A stretch of 64,000 bases of DNA from Pseudomonas abietaniphila. Its GTDB lineage: Bacteria > Pseudomonadota > Gammaproteobacteria > Pseudomonadales > Pseudomonadaceae. Location of the stretch: contig NZ_CP155619.1 in assembly GCF_039697315.1 (NCBI RefSeq), positions 3,844,001-3,908,000 on the forward strand, in the 5' to 3' direction. This document shows positions 27,918 through 37,027 of this stretch, piece by piece (the stretch's first letter is position 1; the number at the start of each line of letters is the position of its first letter). The notes below the pieces were generated by a model, which saw only the letters and a program-made list of their open reading frames with translations, made no database searches and was not told where the DNA came from. The position numbers were made by a program, and so were the translations under genes.

Positions 27918-28805
27918 ATGGTTTTGATGCTCAGTGCTCTCCTGTTCGCAGCGGCTGGATTCTTTCTGATGCTGTCCGTGGCGCGTCAGCGTCGTAACGC
28001 GCGCCAGATCATGTCTCGGCTGCATGGTGAGATCGCGCGTGACAGTCGGGTCGGCAGCCTTCTTCGCCTATTGGGTGACAGCCGATTCGGTCAGCGCTCC
28101 GTCAGCCTGGACAGCGAAACGCAGATCCTGCTCAACCGTATCGGCTGGCGCCGGGCGCGACAGCGCTCACTGTTCGCCGCCTGTCAGGTGGGTGTCCCCA
28201 TCGTCGCGGTGTGCGTGGTCATGCTGATTCAGGCGCTGTTTTTCAGCGACGTGCAATACCCGGTCATGGCGCCCCTGTTTGCGGTCGGTCTTGGTTACCT
28301 AGCACCCAAACGAGTACTCGCGGCCGCGGCTGCCCGTCGGCAAAAGCGGACGGTCGTCGAGATCGGTACTTTCATCCCGCTGCTACGGATCCTGTTCGAG
28401 TCAGGCATGGCCGTTGAGCAGGCACTGCGCGTGCTGAGTTCCGAGGGCAGCAAACTTTTGCCGGTTCTGTCTTCGGAGCTGCGGGTGATGCTGGTGCGGG
28501 TCGATTCCGGGCTCGAACTGGGTGATGAACTGAACAAGGTCGCGTCAGTGCTGGCCGTCGATGAGTTCAGTGACACCTGCGTCATTCTCAATCAGTTGAT
28601 TCATCAGGGCGGCGGGGCGATGAAGTCACTGCTCACGCTCAAGCAACTGATCGATGATCGTCGCCTGACACGCCTGCAGGAATACATCTCCAAGCTCTCG
28701 GCAAAGATGTCGGTGGTGATGATGGTGTTTCTGTTTCCGGCATTACTGATCGTATTGGCCGGGCCGGGTTTTATCGCCATCGGCAAGGCTTTGGGTTCGC
28801 ATTAG
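27918..28805 (+). CDS. tadC: Tad inner-membrane platform protein TadC
   Basis: This 295-residue T2SS-F family protein is the partner of TadB. It has an N-terminal membrane segment, a basic cytoplasmic part, two central membrane segments (about 92-130) and a last one at about 270-290 (VMMVFLFPALLIVLAGPGFIAIG). The motif IPLLRILFESGMAVEQALRVL is the F-domain signature. It starts one base after the tadB stop. Confidence 0.93.
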   Translation: MVLMLSALLFAAAGFFLMLSVARQRRNARQIMSRLHGEIARDSRVGSLLRLLGDSRFGQRSVSLDSETQILLNRIGWRRARQRSLFAACQVGVPIVAVCVVMLIQALFFSDVQYPVMAPLFAVGLGYLAPKRVLAAAAARRQKRTVVEIGTFIPLLRILFESGMAVEQALRVLSSEGSKLLPVLSSELRVMLVRVDSGLELGDELNKVASVLAVDEFSDTCVILNQLIHQGGGAMKSLLTLKQLIDDRRLTRLQEYISKLSAKMSVVMMVFLFPALLIVLAGPGFIAIGKALGSH

Positions 28806-28814
28806 GGAGATCGC

Positions 28815-29543
28815 ATGAAAGCAGTCATCGCCGCATTGGGACTGGTCCTGCTCAGCGGGTGTGCCACGGATGGCAGCGCGCCCTGGCTAGCTCAGGCCAC
28901 CAGCCGCAGTTGCGCCAAGCCAACCTCGGATCAGGAGCTGGCGTTGAACATGGCGCAGGACATGGCCGACGAAGGTCGTCTGCACGCCAGCCTGGCCAAC
29001 CTCGAAAGCCTGCCGTCCACGCTGCCGGAGGTTCGGCTGCGCAAGGCGCGGGTGTTGCGCCTGTTGGGCAGCAATGAGGCCGAGCCGCTGTACAAGAGTT
29101 TGCTGGGCACCTGTCGGGCAGCCGAAGGCGAGCACGGTCTGGGTCAGCTGGCAGCAGCGCGCGGGGACAATGGTCAGGCGTTGATGCATTTGCAGGCCGC
29201 CGTGAAGCTGTCGCCCACTGACGAGAAAATCCGTAATGACCTCGGAGTGGTGTATCTCAATCAACTGAAGCTCGACCAGGCGCGGTTCCAGTTTCTGACG
29301 GCGATCGAACTCAAGCAGTCCGACACGCTGGCCGCGCTGAACATGGTGACGTTGTTGATCTATCAGGACGACTGGACCCAGGCGGCGGAGCTGGTGTCGC
29401 GGACGGGGCTGACACCGGATCAGGTCAACGATGCGCAAGCCCGCGCCGAAAAACTCAAGGGCGCCTCGGGCGGTTCGCCCATCAAAACCGACAAGGTCGC
29501 CACCGTCACCGATCCCGCCGTGATTGCAGGGAGACAGCCATGA
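28815..29543 (+). CDS. tadD: Tad pilotin-like TPR lipoprotein TadD
   Basis: This 242-residue lipoprotein (LLSGC, Cys16) has TPR-type helices over residues about 40-200 (EHGLGQLAAARGDNGQALMHLQAAVKLSP and following). TadD is thought to help the RcpA secretin assemble. It starts nine bases after tadC with GGGAGA as ribosome site. Its stop overlaps the next start by four bases. Confidence 0.92.
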   Translation: MKAVIAALGLVLLSGCATDGSAPWLAQATSRSCAKPTSDQELALNMAQDMADEGRLHASLANLESLPSTLPEVRLRKARVLRLLGSNEAEPLYKSLLGTCRAAEGEHGLGQLAAARGDNGQALMHLQAAVKLSPTDEKIRNDLGVVYLNQLKLDQARFQFLTAIELKQSDTLAALNMVTLLIYQDDWTQAAELVSRTGLTPDQVNDAQARAEKLKGASGGSPIKTDKVATVTDPAVIAGRQP

Positions 29544-29821
29544 ACATCCGTGTGTTGATCGGCATCAGTCTGGCATTCGTCGCTGGAACTGCCGCAGCGA
29601 TTGAGCCAGGACCTTCCTCGCCAGACCAGAAGCAGACCGACGCCTGGCTGCAACTGCAAGCCAGCGGCAAGGCCGCATCGTCGGTGCCGCAACCCTCAAG
29701 CCCCATCGAACGCGACCTGAGCATGCAGCGCTGGTTGAACAGCTATCAGCATCCCATCCCGGACTTTTACGAGCAGAAAAAGGGCGGCAGTGTGTCGGGG
29801 GGCGGCTCAGGGAGTAACTGA
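29540..29821 (+). CDS. DUF3613 small exported protein
   Basis: This 93-residue protein has a signal peptide (MNIRVLIGISLAFVAGTAAA) and a core matching DUF3613: TDAWLQLQASGKAAS ... ERDLSMQRWLNSYQHPIPDFY. A Gly/Ser tail follows. Function is unknown. It is translationally coupled to tadD (ATGA overlap) and is the last gene of the operon, so it is likely a periplasmic accessory of the Tad machine. Confidence 0.85.
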   Translation: MNIRVLIGISLAFVAGTAAAIEPGPSSPDQKQTDAWLQLQASGKAASSVPQPSSPIERDLSMQRWLNSYQHPIPDFYEQKKGGSVSGGGSGSN

Positions 29822-29822
29822 A

Positions 29823-30375
29823 GCGCAATCGGACGAATGCGGTGTGTCATTCATCACTAATGCTGCTGACCCACCGCATTCGCGAGCAAGCTCGCTCCCA
29901 CAGTATCAGCGTCGTTCTCAATTCTTTGGAACGTCGCGGACCCTGTAGGAGCAATCGGAAGTTACGACGGTCGCGAACGCGGTATGTCATTCACCGTTGA
30001 AGCTGCTGACCCACCGCATTCGCGAGCAAGCTCGCTCCCACAGTATCAGCGTCGTTCTCAAGTCTTCGGAGCAACGCGGACCCTGTAGGAGCAATCGGAG
30101 GTTACGACGGTCGCGAACGCAGTGTGTCATTCAGCATCAATGTGGCTGACCCCCCGCATTCGCGAGCAAGCTCGCTCCCACAGTATCAGCGTCGTGCTCA
30201 AGTCTTCGGAGCAACGCGGACCTGTAGGAGCAATCGGAGGTTACGACGGTCGCGAACGCGGTATGTCATTCACCGTTGATGCGGCTGACCCACCGCATTC
30301 GCGAGCAAGCTCGCTCCCACAGTATCGGCGTCGTGCTCAAGTCTTCGGAGCAACGCGGACCTGTAGGAGCAATCG
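29823..30375. repeat. Tandem array, about four units of 139-140 bp
   Basis: Copies of GTAGGAGCAATCGG begin at 29945, 30085, 30224 and 30363 (spacing 140, 139, 139). Each unit also carries the REP-like palindrome GCGAGCAAGCTCGCTCCCAC and the segment TTACGACGGTCGCGAACGC. The array lies between the Tad operon and pprB. The last unit is cut by the IS at 30376 and resumes at 31627-31703. Confidence 0.93.
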
Positions 30376-30440
30376 TGAACTGGCCTAATGATCTCGGACA
30401 CCTCTTAAGGGCGATATGATTCGCCTATTCAGGAGGTTCC

Positions 30441-31588
<1,148 letters not shown>

Positions 31589-31626
31589 TTACCGTAACCG
31601 GTGTCCGGGATTACTTGACCAGAACA

Positions 31627-31703
31627 TCGGAGGTTACGACGGTCGCGAACGCGGTGTGTCATTCACCGTTGAAGCTGCTGACCCACGCATTCGTCAGCAA
31701 GCT
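31627..31703. repeat. Remainder of the 139-bp array after the IS
   Basis: The sequence TCGGAGGTTACGACGGTCGC and the following TGTCATTCACCGTTGAAGCTGC continue the interrupted unit. It then degenerates (ATTCGTCAGCAAGCT). Confidence 0.9.
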
Positions 31704-31706
31704 AAA

Positions 31707-31751
31707 CCCCCACCCCTTCGGCTAAAACCTGACGCCGATGAGGGGTTGGGG
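31707..31751 (-). terminator. Possible terminator of pprB
   Basis: A long imperfect stem (CCCCACCCCTTCGGC with GCCGATGAGGGGTTGGGG, one bulge) lies just after the pprB stop. On the minus strand it is followed by a short TTT. The T run is weak. Confidence 0.5.
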
Positions 31752-31760
31752 ATCCAGGCC

Positions 31761-32528
31761 TCAATGCGCCGTCACACGCCCCCGTGCCGCGGCATTGTTC
31801 GGTGACAACGCCAGCGCCAGTTGGGTGCGGTTGTGCATGTGGGTCAGCCGCAGGACTTGAGACACATACAGCTTCACGGTGTTTTCCGTGATGCCCAGCT
31901 CGCAGGCGATCTGGTAGTTGGTCTGGCCTTTGCTCACCAGCTTGGCGACCTCCAGCTGGCGCGGGGAGAGTTGTTCGAAGATGGCGGGCATTTCAAAGTC
32001 GACATCGCTGTCCCCGATGACCGGCTGAGCGAGCTGTCGTGATTTGTCCAGGTCCTGGCAAAGGTCGTCGATGGACGCCGCCAGAAACTGCAACTTGTCG
32101 TTGAGATGGCCCAGGTGCTGGACGTTTTTCACCCGCTCCTCCAGTGATGCTTGCTGGCGTTGCACGCCTTCGAGCATCTCGTTCAGGTCCACGGGTTTCT
32201 GATAATAATCGGCTATCCCGGCCCGCAGGGCCTTGATCACGTCCTGTTTCTCGGCGCGACCGGTGAGCATGATGGATTCGAAGATGCGTTTCTTCCCGGC
32301 CAGCACCTTCATGGCTTCCACCAGTTCGATGCCGTTCATGCCGGGCATGTCCAGGTCACACAGCACGATGGCAATGGCGCTGTCGTCGCGGAATCGTTCC
32401 AGCGCCTCCCGGCTCGAATAACAGGGCACGCAGCGGTAGCCGCTGCCTTCCAGAAATTCGGTGATCTCATCGACGATAAGGGGCTGATCGTCGACCACCA
32501 ACACCTTCACGGCTGAATACTTGTTCAC
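31761..32528 (-). CDS. pprB: Response regulator PprB (NarL/LuxR type)
   Basis: This 255-residue protein has a REC domain (about 8-122; phospho-acceptor in VLCDLDMPGMNG), a linker with a helical coiled segment (about 125-175) and a LuxR-type HTH (about 183-250; LSPRQLEVAKLVSKGQ ... NTVKLYVSQVL). In P. aeruginosa PprB activates the Tad pilus and other adhesion genes. GTG 32528 is chosen because AGGGAG precedes it; the ATG at 32570 has no ribosome site. It lies 147 bp downstream of fppA on the same strand. Confidence 0.88.
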   Translation of the reverse strand: MNKYSAVKVLVVDDQPLIVDEITEFLEGSGYRCVPCYSSREALERFRDDSAIAIVLCDLDMPGMNGIELVEAMKVLAGKKRIFESIMLTGRAEKQDVIKALRAGIADYYQKPVDLNEMLEGVQRQQASLEERVKNVQHLGHLNDKLQFLAASIDDLCQDLDKSRQLAQPVIGDSDVDFEMPAIFEQLSPRQLEVAKLVSKGQTNYQIACELGITENTVKLYVSQVLRLTHMHNRTQLALALSPNNAAARGRVTAH

Positions 32529-32645
32529 TCGCGACTCCCTGCGACTGCTTTTGAACGGGTCCGGCGCCATGGAGGTCCTTCACGGCATGCCACTGTAGGA
32601 CGATCTCTGTCCGGACGTAGGGATAAACCTAGTCGCACTTTCTGA

Positions 32646-32657
32646 CTATGTACATAG
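32646..32657. promoter_or_regulatory. Perfect palindrome upstream of pprB
   Basis: CTATGTACATAG is a 12-bp perfect palindrome in the 147-bp gap between fppA and pprB. It could be an operator, for instance autoregulatory. No known site is recognised. Confidence 0.3.
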
Positions 32658-32675
32658 AGTGAGATGGCAATTCGA

Positions 32676-33146
32676 CTAGTGGATCGAGAGCGCCGTCGCC
32701 GCGAAGCCTACAAACAAAAACGGCACGAAGGGCTGTTTGTTTGACGCGTGCGGCGCAAGGTTGGGGTATCGGTTTCTAACCCGTTGACTCACATGGCACC
32801 AGCGTTTTTGACGCAGGATCAGCCAGATCACAGTGGCCACCCCGGCCCCGATAAACGTCCCCAAAAGGTGTACGTAATCGCTGCCCAGCGCCAAGGCGAC
32901 CAAGAGTTTCACATCGCCTGCGCCGAGCCTGTTCAAGGCATAACCCGGCAGGGTCATGACCAGGGCCAACAGTAACGCCCACCACGCATCCGGCGCCGGG
33001 GCGCCGAGCCAGCTGTTGCCGTTTATCAGCAGGTACATCAGAAAAAACAGCGTGCCCCCGAACGTCAATGCGTTGGAAACCTTTCTGCCTCGGGCGTCCT
33101 GATCGGCACAGACGGCAAACCACAGCAGCAGACCAAGTAAATTCAT
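32676..33146 (-). CDS. fppA: Flp-type prepilin peptidase (A24)
   Basis: This 156-residue inner-membrane protease has the two catalytic aspartates of A24 prepilin peptidases, in CADQDARGRKVSN (about residue 15-17) and GAGDVKLL (GxGD). It lacks the N-terminal methylase domain, as is usual for Tad-locus enzymes. About five membrane segments are present. It should cleave Flp and the TadE-like pseudopilin. It starts only 42 bp from the divergent TadE-like gene. The ribosome site before its ATG is weak. Confidence 0.9.
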   Translation of the reverse strand: MNLLGLLLWFAVCADQDARGRKVSNALTFGGTLFFLMYLLINGNSWLGAPAPDAWWALLLALVMTLPGYALNRLGAGDVKLLVALALGSDYVHLLGTFIGAGVATVIWLILRQKRWCHVSQRVRNRYPNLAPHASNKQPFVPFLFVGFAATALSIH

Positions 33147-33188
33147 GGGGTAAAAAACGTCCTGTTTTTCGGAAAGAATCTATGCTCC

Positions 33189-33671
33189 ATGCAAGGTAGC
33201 ACTGTCAGGGCAGACGTCGGCATGCGAAGGATTCCCCGCAATTTTTCCCCCCTTAAACAAAAAGGCGCTGCGGCCATCGAGTTCGCCTTGGTGTTCGTCG
33301 TTTTTTTCGCCGTTTTCTATGGTGTGGTGACCTACAGCCTGCCGCTTCTGATGATGCAATCCTTCAACAACGCCGCCGCCGAAGCGGTCCGTCAGAGCGT
33401 AGCCATCAGCCCAAGCGCCGCCAACTACCAGACACTGGTGCCCAACCAGGCCAAAGCCGCGCTGGCCACTCACCTGAATTGGATACCGTCGTTCAACGTT
33501 GCCTCGGACGCCACCGTGTCTTTCGACGGCAAGTTACTACGGGTTCTGATCAGTTATCCGAAAACCAAGCTGACCCAGATCTTGCCGGTCCTGACGCTGC
33601 CCGGGGTTGGCGACGTGCCGAATCTGCCGACCTATCTATCTGCTGAAGCGAGCCTGCAACTTGCCCCTTAA
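33189..33671 (+). CDS. TadE-like minor pseudopilin
   Basis: This protein of about 160 residues belongs to the TadE/TadF family. A basic leader precedes KGAAAIEFALVFVVFFAVFYGVV, with the Glu of the processed pseudopilin helix. A soluble domain follows (about 60-160). It should be cut by FppA and act in priming or anchoring the pilus. The start may be ATG 33189 or ATG 33222, in the same frame; neither has a strong ribosome site. Its end overlaps the next gene. Confidence 0.83.
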   Translation: MQGSTVRADVGMRRIPRNFSPLKQKGAAAIEFALVFVVFFAVFYGVVTYSLPLLMMQSFNNAAAEAVRQSVAISPSAANYQTLVPNQAKAALATHLNWIPSFNVASDATVSFDGKLLRVLISYPKTKLTQILPVLTLPGVGDVPNLPTYLSAEASLQLAP

Positions 33672-36420
33672 AAACGAAATCCTCAATCGCTGGCTCGGGC
33701 GCGCCGATGCGCCTCCAGAGCGCGAAACCGTCGTGATCGAGCCCACCCAGGCCAGTGCCGACTGGCACATGCAGCTGGATGAAGACGGGCGCGTCACGAG
33801 CATCAGCAAGTCGTTGCGCGGGGCGTTGGGCCTGGCGGCAGCGATAGCGCCAGCACAACGGTTACTCGGTTACTTGATGCCCAGCAGCGCACTGGTGGTG
33901 GAGGGTGTGCCCAAAGAATGGCTGGGGCACATGCTTGACCTGGATTTCAAGCGGCCCAACGGCAACGTGTTGCACACCCGTGGCTGGGTGCAGGCGCAAG
34001 GCGGTGTTTGGCTGTTGCAGTTACTCGACATCGGCGACCTCATGGAAGAGGCCAACGTCGCGCAGAGCCGCCAGCAGTGCCTGCGGCTTGCCGGGCAGAT
34101 CGCGGAAAAGGTCCGGGGTTGCCATGTGGAGCGGTTGCAATCCGTGACGGCCGATCAACTGGAAGAGCTCGCCCAGAGTTATCGGGTGCCCTGCCTGGCG
34201 TTGGCCCTTGCCGAGCCGGGCGGAGTCGGGTGGCGCATTTATGCGCATTACAACGCGCACACCGCGCCGCAGCTGTGGCAGGACAGTCAGCGGCTGGGCA
34301 CGGACCTGGATTCGCTGAACGGCACGGTCACCCACCAGATCGACTTTAGCGTGCCAACCCCTCTGGTCCACCTGCAAAGTGCATTCGGCAACGCCAATGG
34401 ATTTCTGTTGCCGCACCACAAGGAAGGCTCGGTCAAGGCATGGCTGTTGTTCGGGTTCTATGACGCGGCGCAGCAGGTTCCCGATCTCGGTGAGCGGGAG
34501 TGGATGAACCTGTGTTCGGCGCTTGCGGGGCCGATTCTTTATCGGCACGCCGACCAGGCCCACCGGCATCAACTGGAACGGCTGGCGGTGCTGCAGGACC
34601 TGCTAGGCACCGGTTGGTGGGAATTGTTGCCCGACAGCGAGGAGGTGCAACTGGCGCCGCAGCTGGCGCGCACCCTCGGCTTGCCGGAGACGAGCGATGT
34701 GCTGCCGCTTGCCGAGTGGCTGCAACTGATTCACCCCGCCGACCGCCACGAACTGGAAAGCCGGATGGGCCTGTTGCGCGACCAGGGCACACCGATGCTG
34801 TCGTGCGTCAGGCTGCGGCAGGACGACTCTGGCGAGGCTCCGGTCTGGTTGCGCATTCAAGGTCAAGTGCTGGTCAGCGGGCAGGCACGTCGCGTATTGG
34901 GCTTCATGCTCGACGTCAGCGATATCAAGAATCAGGAAACGCAGGCGGCCGCGGCGCATGCGCGGCTCGACAACCTGATCGCCAGTTCGCCGGCCGTGAT
35001 CTACGTGCTGGAGTACGACAGAGGCAGCCTGGAACCGACGTTCTTCAGCGCCAGCCTGACGCCACTTCTGGGCTGGACCCTCGCCGAATGCAGCGACGGC
35101 CAGCTCACCCAATACATTCATCCCGAGGACCGCGACATCTGGTTTCAGCGCACCCGTCAGTTGTTGCGCGAAGGGGTGGTCAGTTGCCGTTATCGGCTGC
35201 GGGACAAAAAGGGCGAATACCACTGGTTGCTGGACGAAGCCCGGCTTCTGCGCGACGACCTCGGCATGCCGGTGGAAGCAGTCGGGCTCTGGCTGGATGT
35301 CACCGAGGCAACCCAGGCCACCGAGCGCGTGCGCGAAAGCGAGGAGCGTTACCGGATTCTGGTCGAAGACTCACCCGCGATGATTTGCCGCTACACACCG
35401 GACCTGAGGTTGAATTTCGGCAACCGGCCGTTGGCGGATTATCTGGAGTGCACGCCTGCCGAACTGCCCGGCATCAATCTGGGCGAATGGTTTTCGGCGG
35501 AGCAGAAAGAAGCCTTCCTGCGGCGCATCGACGAACTGACACCGGAGTCGCCGACGACCACGGCGGAGATCTGCCTGGAACTGCCGGGACGCGAACATGC
35601 CTGGTGGGTCTGGGCGGATCGCGGGGTGTTCGATGACAGCGGCAAATTGATCGAGATTCAGGCCGTCGGCCGTGACAACACGGAAATTCGCCGCACGCGC
35701 ATGCAGCTCAACCAGAGCGCGAAAATGGCGACCCTCGGTGAGATGGCGACGGGTTTGGCGCACGAGATCAACCAGCCCCTCAACGTCATGCGCATGGCGG
35801 TGGTGAACGTGCTCAAGCGCCTGAGCAACGGTGATGTGGAAGTCGATTATCTGACTGACAAGCTCAACCGTATCGATACCCAGGTGCAGCGCGCCGCGAG
35901 GGTGGTCAACCACATGCGCGTGTTCGGCAGGCGTTCGGAAATCGAACAGCAACTCTTCGACCCGATCGACGCCGTGGACGGCACCCTGAACATGCTGAGC
36001 GAAGGCATGAAGGGCAAGGGCGTCGAACTGCAAATTGACGAGCCCGGGCCGCGCGTTCAGGTGCGCGGTCATGTGGATCAGCTTGAGCAGGTGCTGATCA
36101 ACCTGATGGTCAACGCGCGAGATGCGTTGCTCTCCAAGCGTGAAAAGAACCACGACTTCGAACCCTGGATCGCCCTGCATGTGGAGCAGGACGAGCAGAC
36201 GATCTGGCTGGTCGTCGAGGACAACGGCGGCGGCATCGATCCGCGTCTGCTGGAGCGTATCTTCGAACCGTTCTTCACCACCAAACCGGTGGGCGTCGGC
36301 ACCGGGCTCGGCTTGTCGGTGAGCTACGGCATCGTCGAGCAGATGGGCGGGCGATTGAGTGTCAGCAACTCAAGCGAAGGTGCGTGCTTCCGGGTTGCGT
36401 TGCCGATCGTGCGGGAATAG
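33661..36420 (+). CDS. pprA: PAS sensor histidine kinase PprA
   Basis: This protein of about 919 residues is predicted to be a soluble hybrid-free kinase. An N-terminal GAF-like/PAS region (about 1-300) is followed by three PAS domains (about 310-420, 440-560 and 565-680). The dimerisation/H-box KMATLGEMATGLAHEINQPLN carries His701, and the HATPase domain (about 790-915) has DNGGGIDP and GTGLGLSVSYG. It should phosphorylate PprB. TTG 33661 is the most plausible start; it overlaps the TadE-like gene's end. An alternative TTG at 33607 exists. No transmembrane segment was evident, so the signal is cytoplasmic or membrane-associated. Confidence 0.85.
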   Translation: MPLKNEILNRWLGRADAPPERETVVIEPTQASADWHMQLDEDGRVTSISKSLRGALGLAAAIAPAQRLLGYLMPSSALVVEGVPKEWLGHMLDLDFKRPNGNVLHTRGWVQAQGGVWLLQLLDIGDLMEEANVAQSRQQCLRLAGQIAEKVRGCHVERLQSVTADQLEELAQSYRVPCLALALAEPGGVGWRIYAHYNAHTAPQLWQDSQRLGTDLDSLNGTVTHQIDFSVPTPLVHLQSAFGNANGFLLPHHKEGSVKAWLLFGFYDAAQQVPDLGEREWMNLCSALAGPILYRHADQAHRHQLERLAVLQDLLGTGWWELLPDSEEVQLAPQLARTLGLPETSDVLPLAEWLQLIHPADRHELESRMGLLRDQGTPMLSCVRLRQDDSGEAPVWLRIQGQVLVSGQARRVLGFMLDVSDIKNQETQAAAAHARLDNLIASSPAVIYVLEYDRGSLEPTFFSASLTPLLGWTLAECSDGQLTQYIHPEDRDIWFQRTRQLLREGVVSCRYRLRDKKGEYHWLLDEARLLRDDLGMPVEAVGLWLDVTEATQATERVRESEERYRILVEDSPAMICRYTPDLRLNFGNRPLADYLECTPAELPGINLGEWFSAEQKEAFLRRIDELTPESPTTTAEICLELPGREHAWWVWADRGVFDDSGKLIEIQAVGRDNTEIRRTRMQLNQSAKMATLGEMATGLAHEINQPLNVMRMAVVNVLKRLSNGDVEVDYLTDKLNRIDTQVQRAARVVNHMRVFGRRSEIEQQLFDPIDAVDGTLNMLSEGMKGKGVELQIDEPGPRVQVRGHVDQLEQVLINLMVNARDALLSKREKNHDFEPWIALHVEQDEQTIWLVVEDNGGGIDPRLLERIFEPFFTTKPVGVGTGLGLSVSYGIVEQMGGRLSVSNSSEGACFRVALPIVRE

Positions 36421-36464
36421 TGCACAACACTCGCGTGTGGCTCTGGCCCACGGGCGTGGTGTCT

Positions 36465-36570
36465 GATTGTTCCCACGCTCCGCGTGATAACACGGCGAAT
36501 GACGCTCCGCGTCACCCTGGACGCGGAGCGTCCGTAGCGGCATTCCCACGCGGAGCGTGGGAACGATCAG
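36465..36570. repeat. Palindromic 'CGCGGAGCGT' repeat cluster
   Basis: TTCCCACGCTCCGCGTG (about 36470) and its inverse (CACGCGGAGCGTGGGAACGA, about 36547-36566) flank two shorter inverted copies. This is another Pseudomonas extragenic palindrome type. Confidence 0.85.
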
Positions 36571-36574
36571 CCTT

Positions 36575-37016
36575 GTGCTCACTGACGCTCTACGGCGTGT
36601 ACGTCATTGGCGGCCTGACGCAGACTGTGTAGGAGCAGTCGGAGGTTACGACGGCCGCGAATGCGGAGTGTTATCCACCGCTGATCCCGCTGCCCCATTG
36701 TCATCGTGAGCAATCAGCCTTGTGCTTGCTGACGCTCTGCGGCGTGTACGTCATTGGCGGCCTGACGCAGACTGTGTAGGAGCAGTCGGAGGTTACGACG
36801 GCCGCGAATGCGCAATGTCATCCACCGCTGATCTCGCTGCCCCATTGTCATCGTGAGCAATCAGCCTTGTGCTTGCTGACGCTCTACGGCGTGTACGTCA
36901 TTGGCGGCCTGACGCAGACTGTGTAGGAGCAGTCGGAGGTTACGACGGCCGCGAATGCGGAGTGTTATCCAACGCTGATCCCGCTGCCCCACTGTCATCG
37001 TGAGCAATCGAACTGC
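36575..37016. repeat. Tandem array, three units of 147 bp
   Basis: GGCGTGTACGTCATTGGCGG recurs with spacing of exactly 147 bp (the GTGT ends at 36600, 36747 and 36894). Each unit has GTGTAGGAGCAGTCGGAGGT followed by TACGACGGCCGCGAATGCG, and ends GTCATCGTGAGCAATC. The array lies between the convergent pprA and tadG genes. No gene was found in it. Confidence 0.93.
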
Positions 37017-37027
37017 CCGATTCGGTC

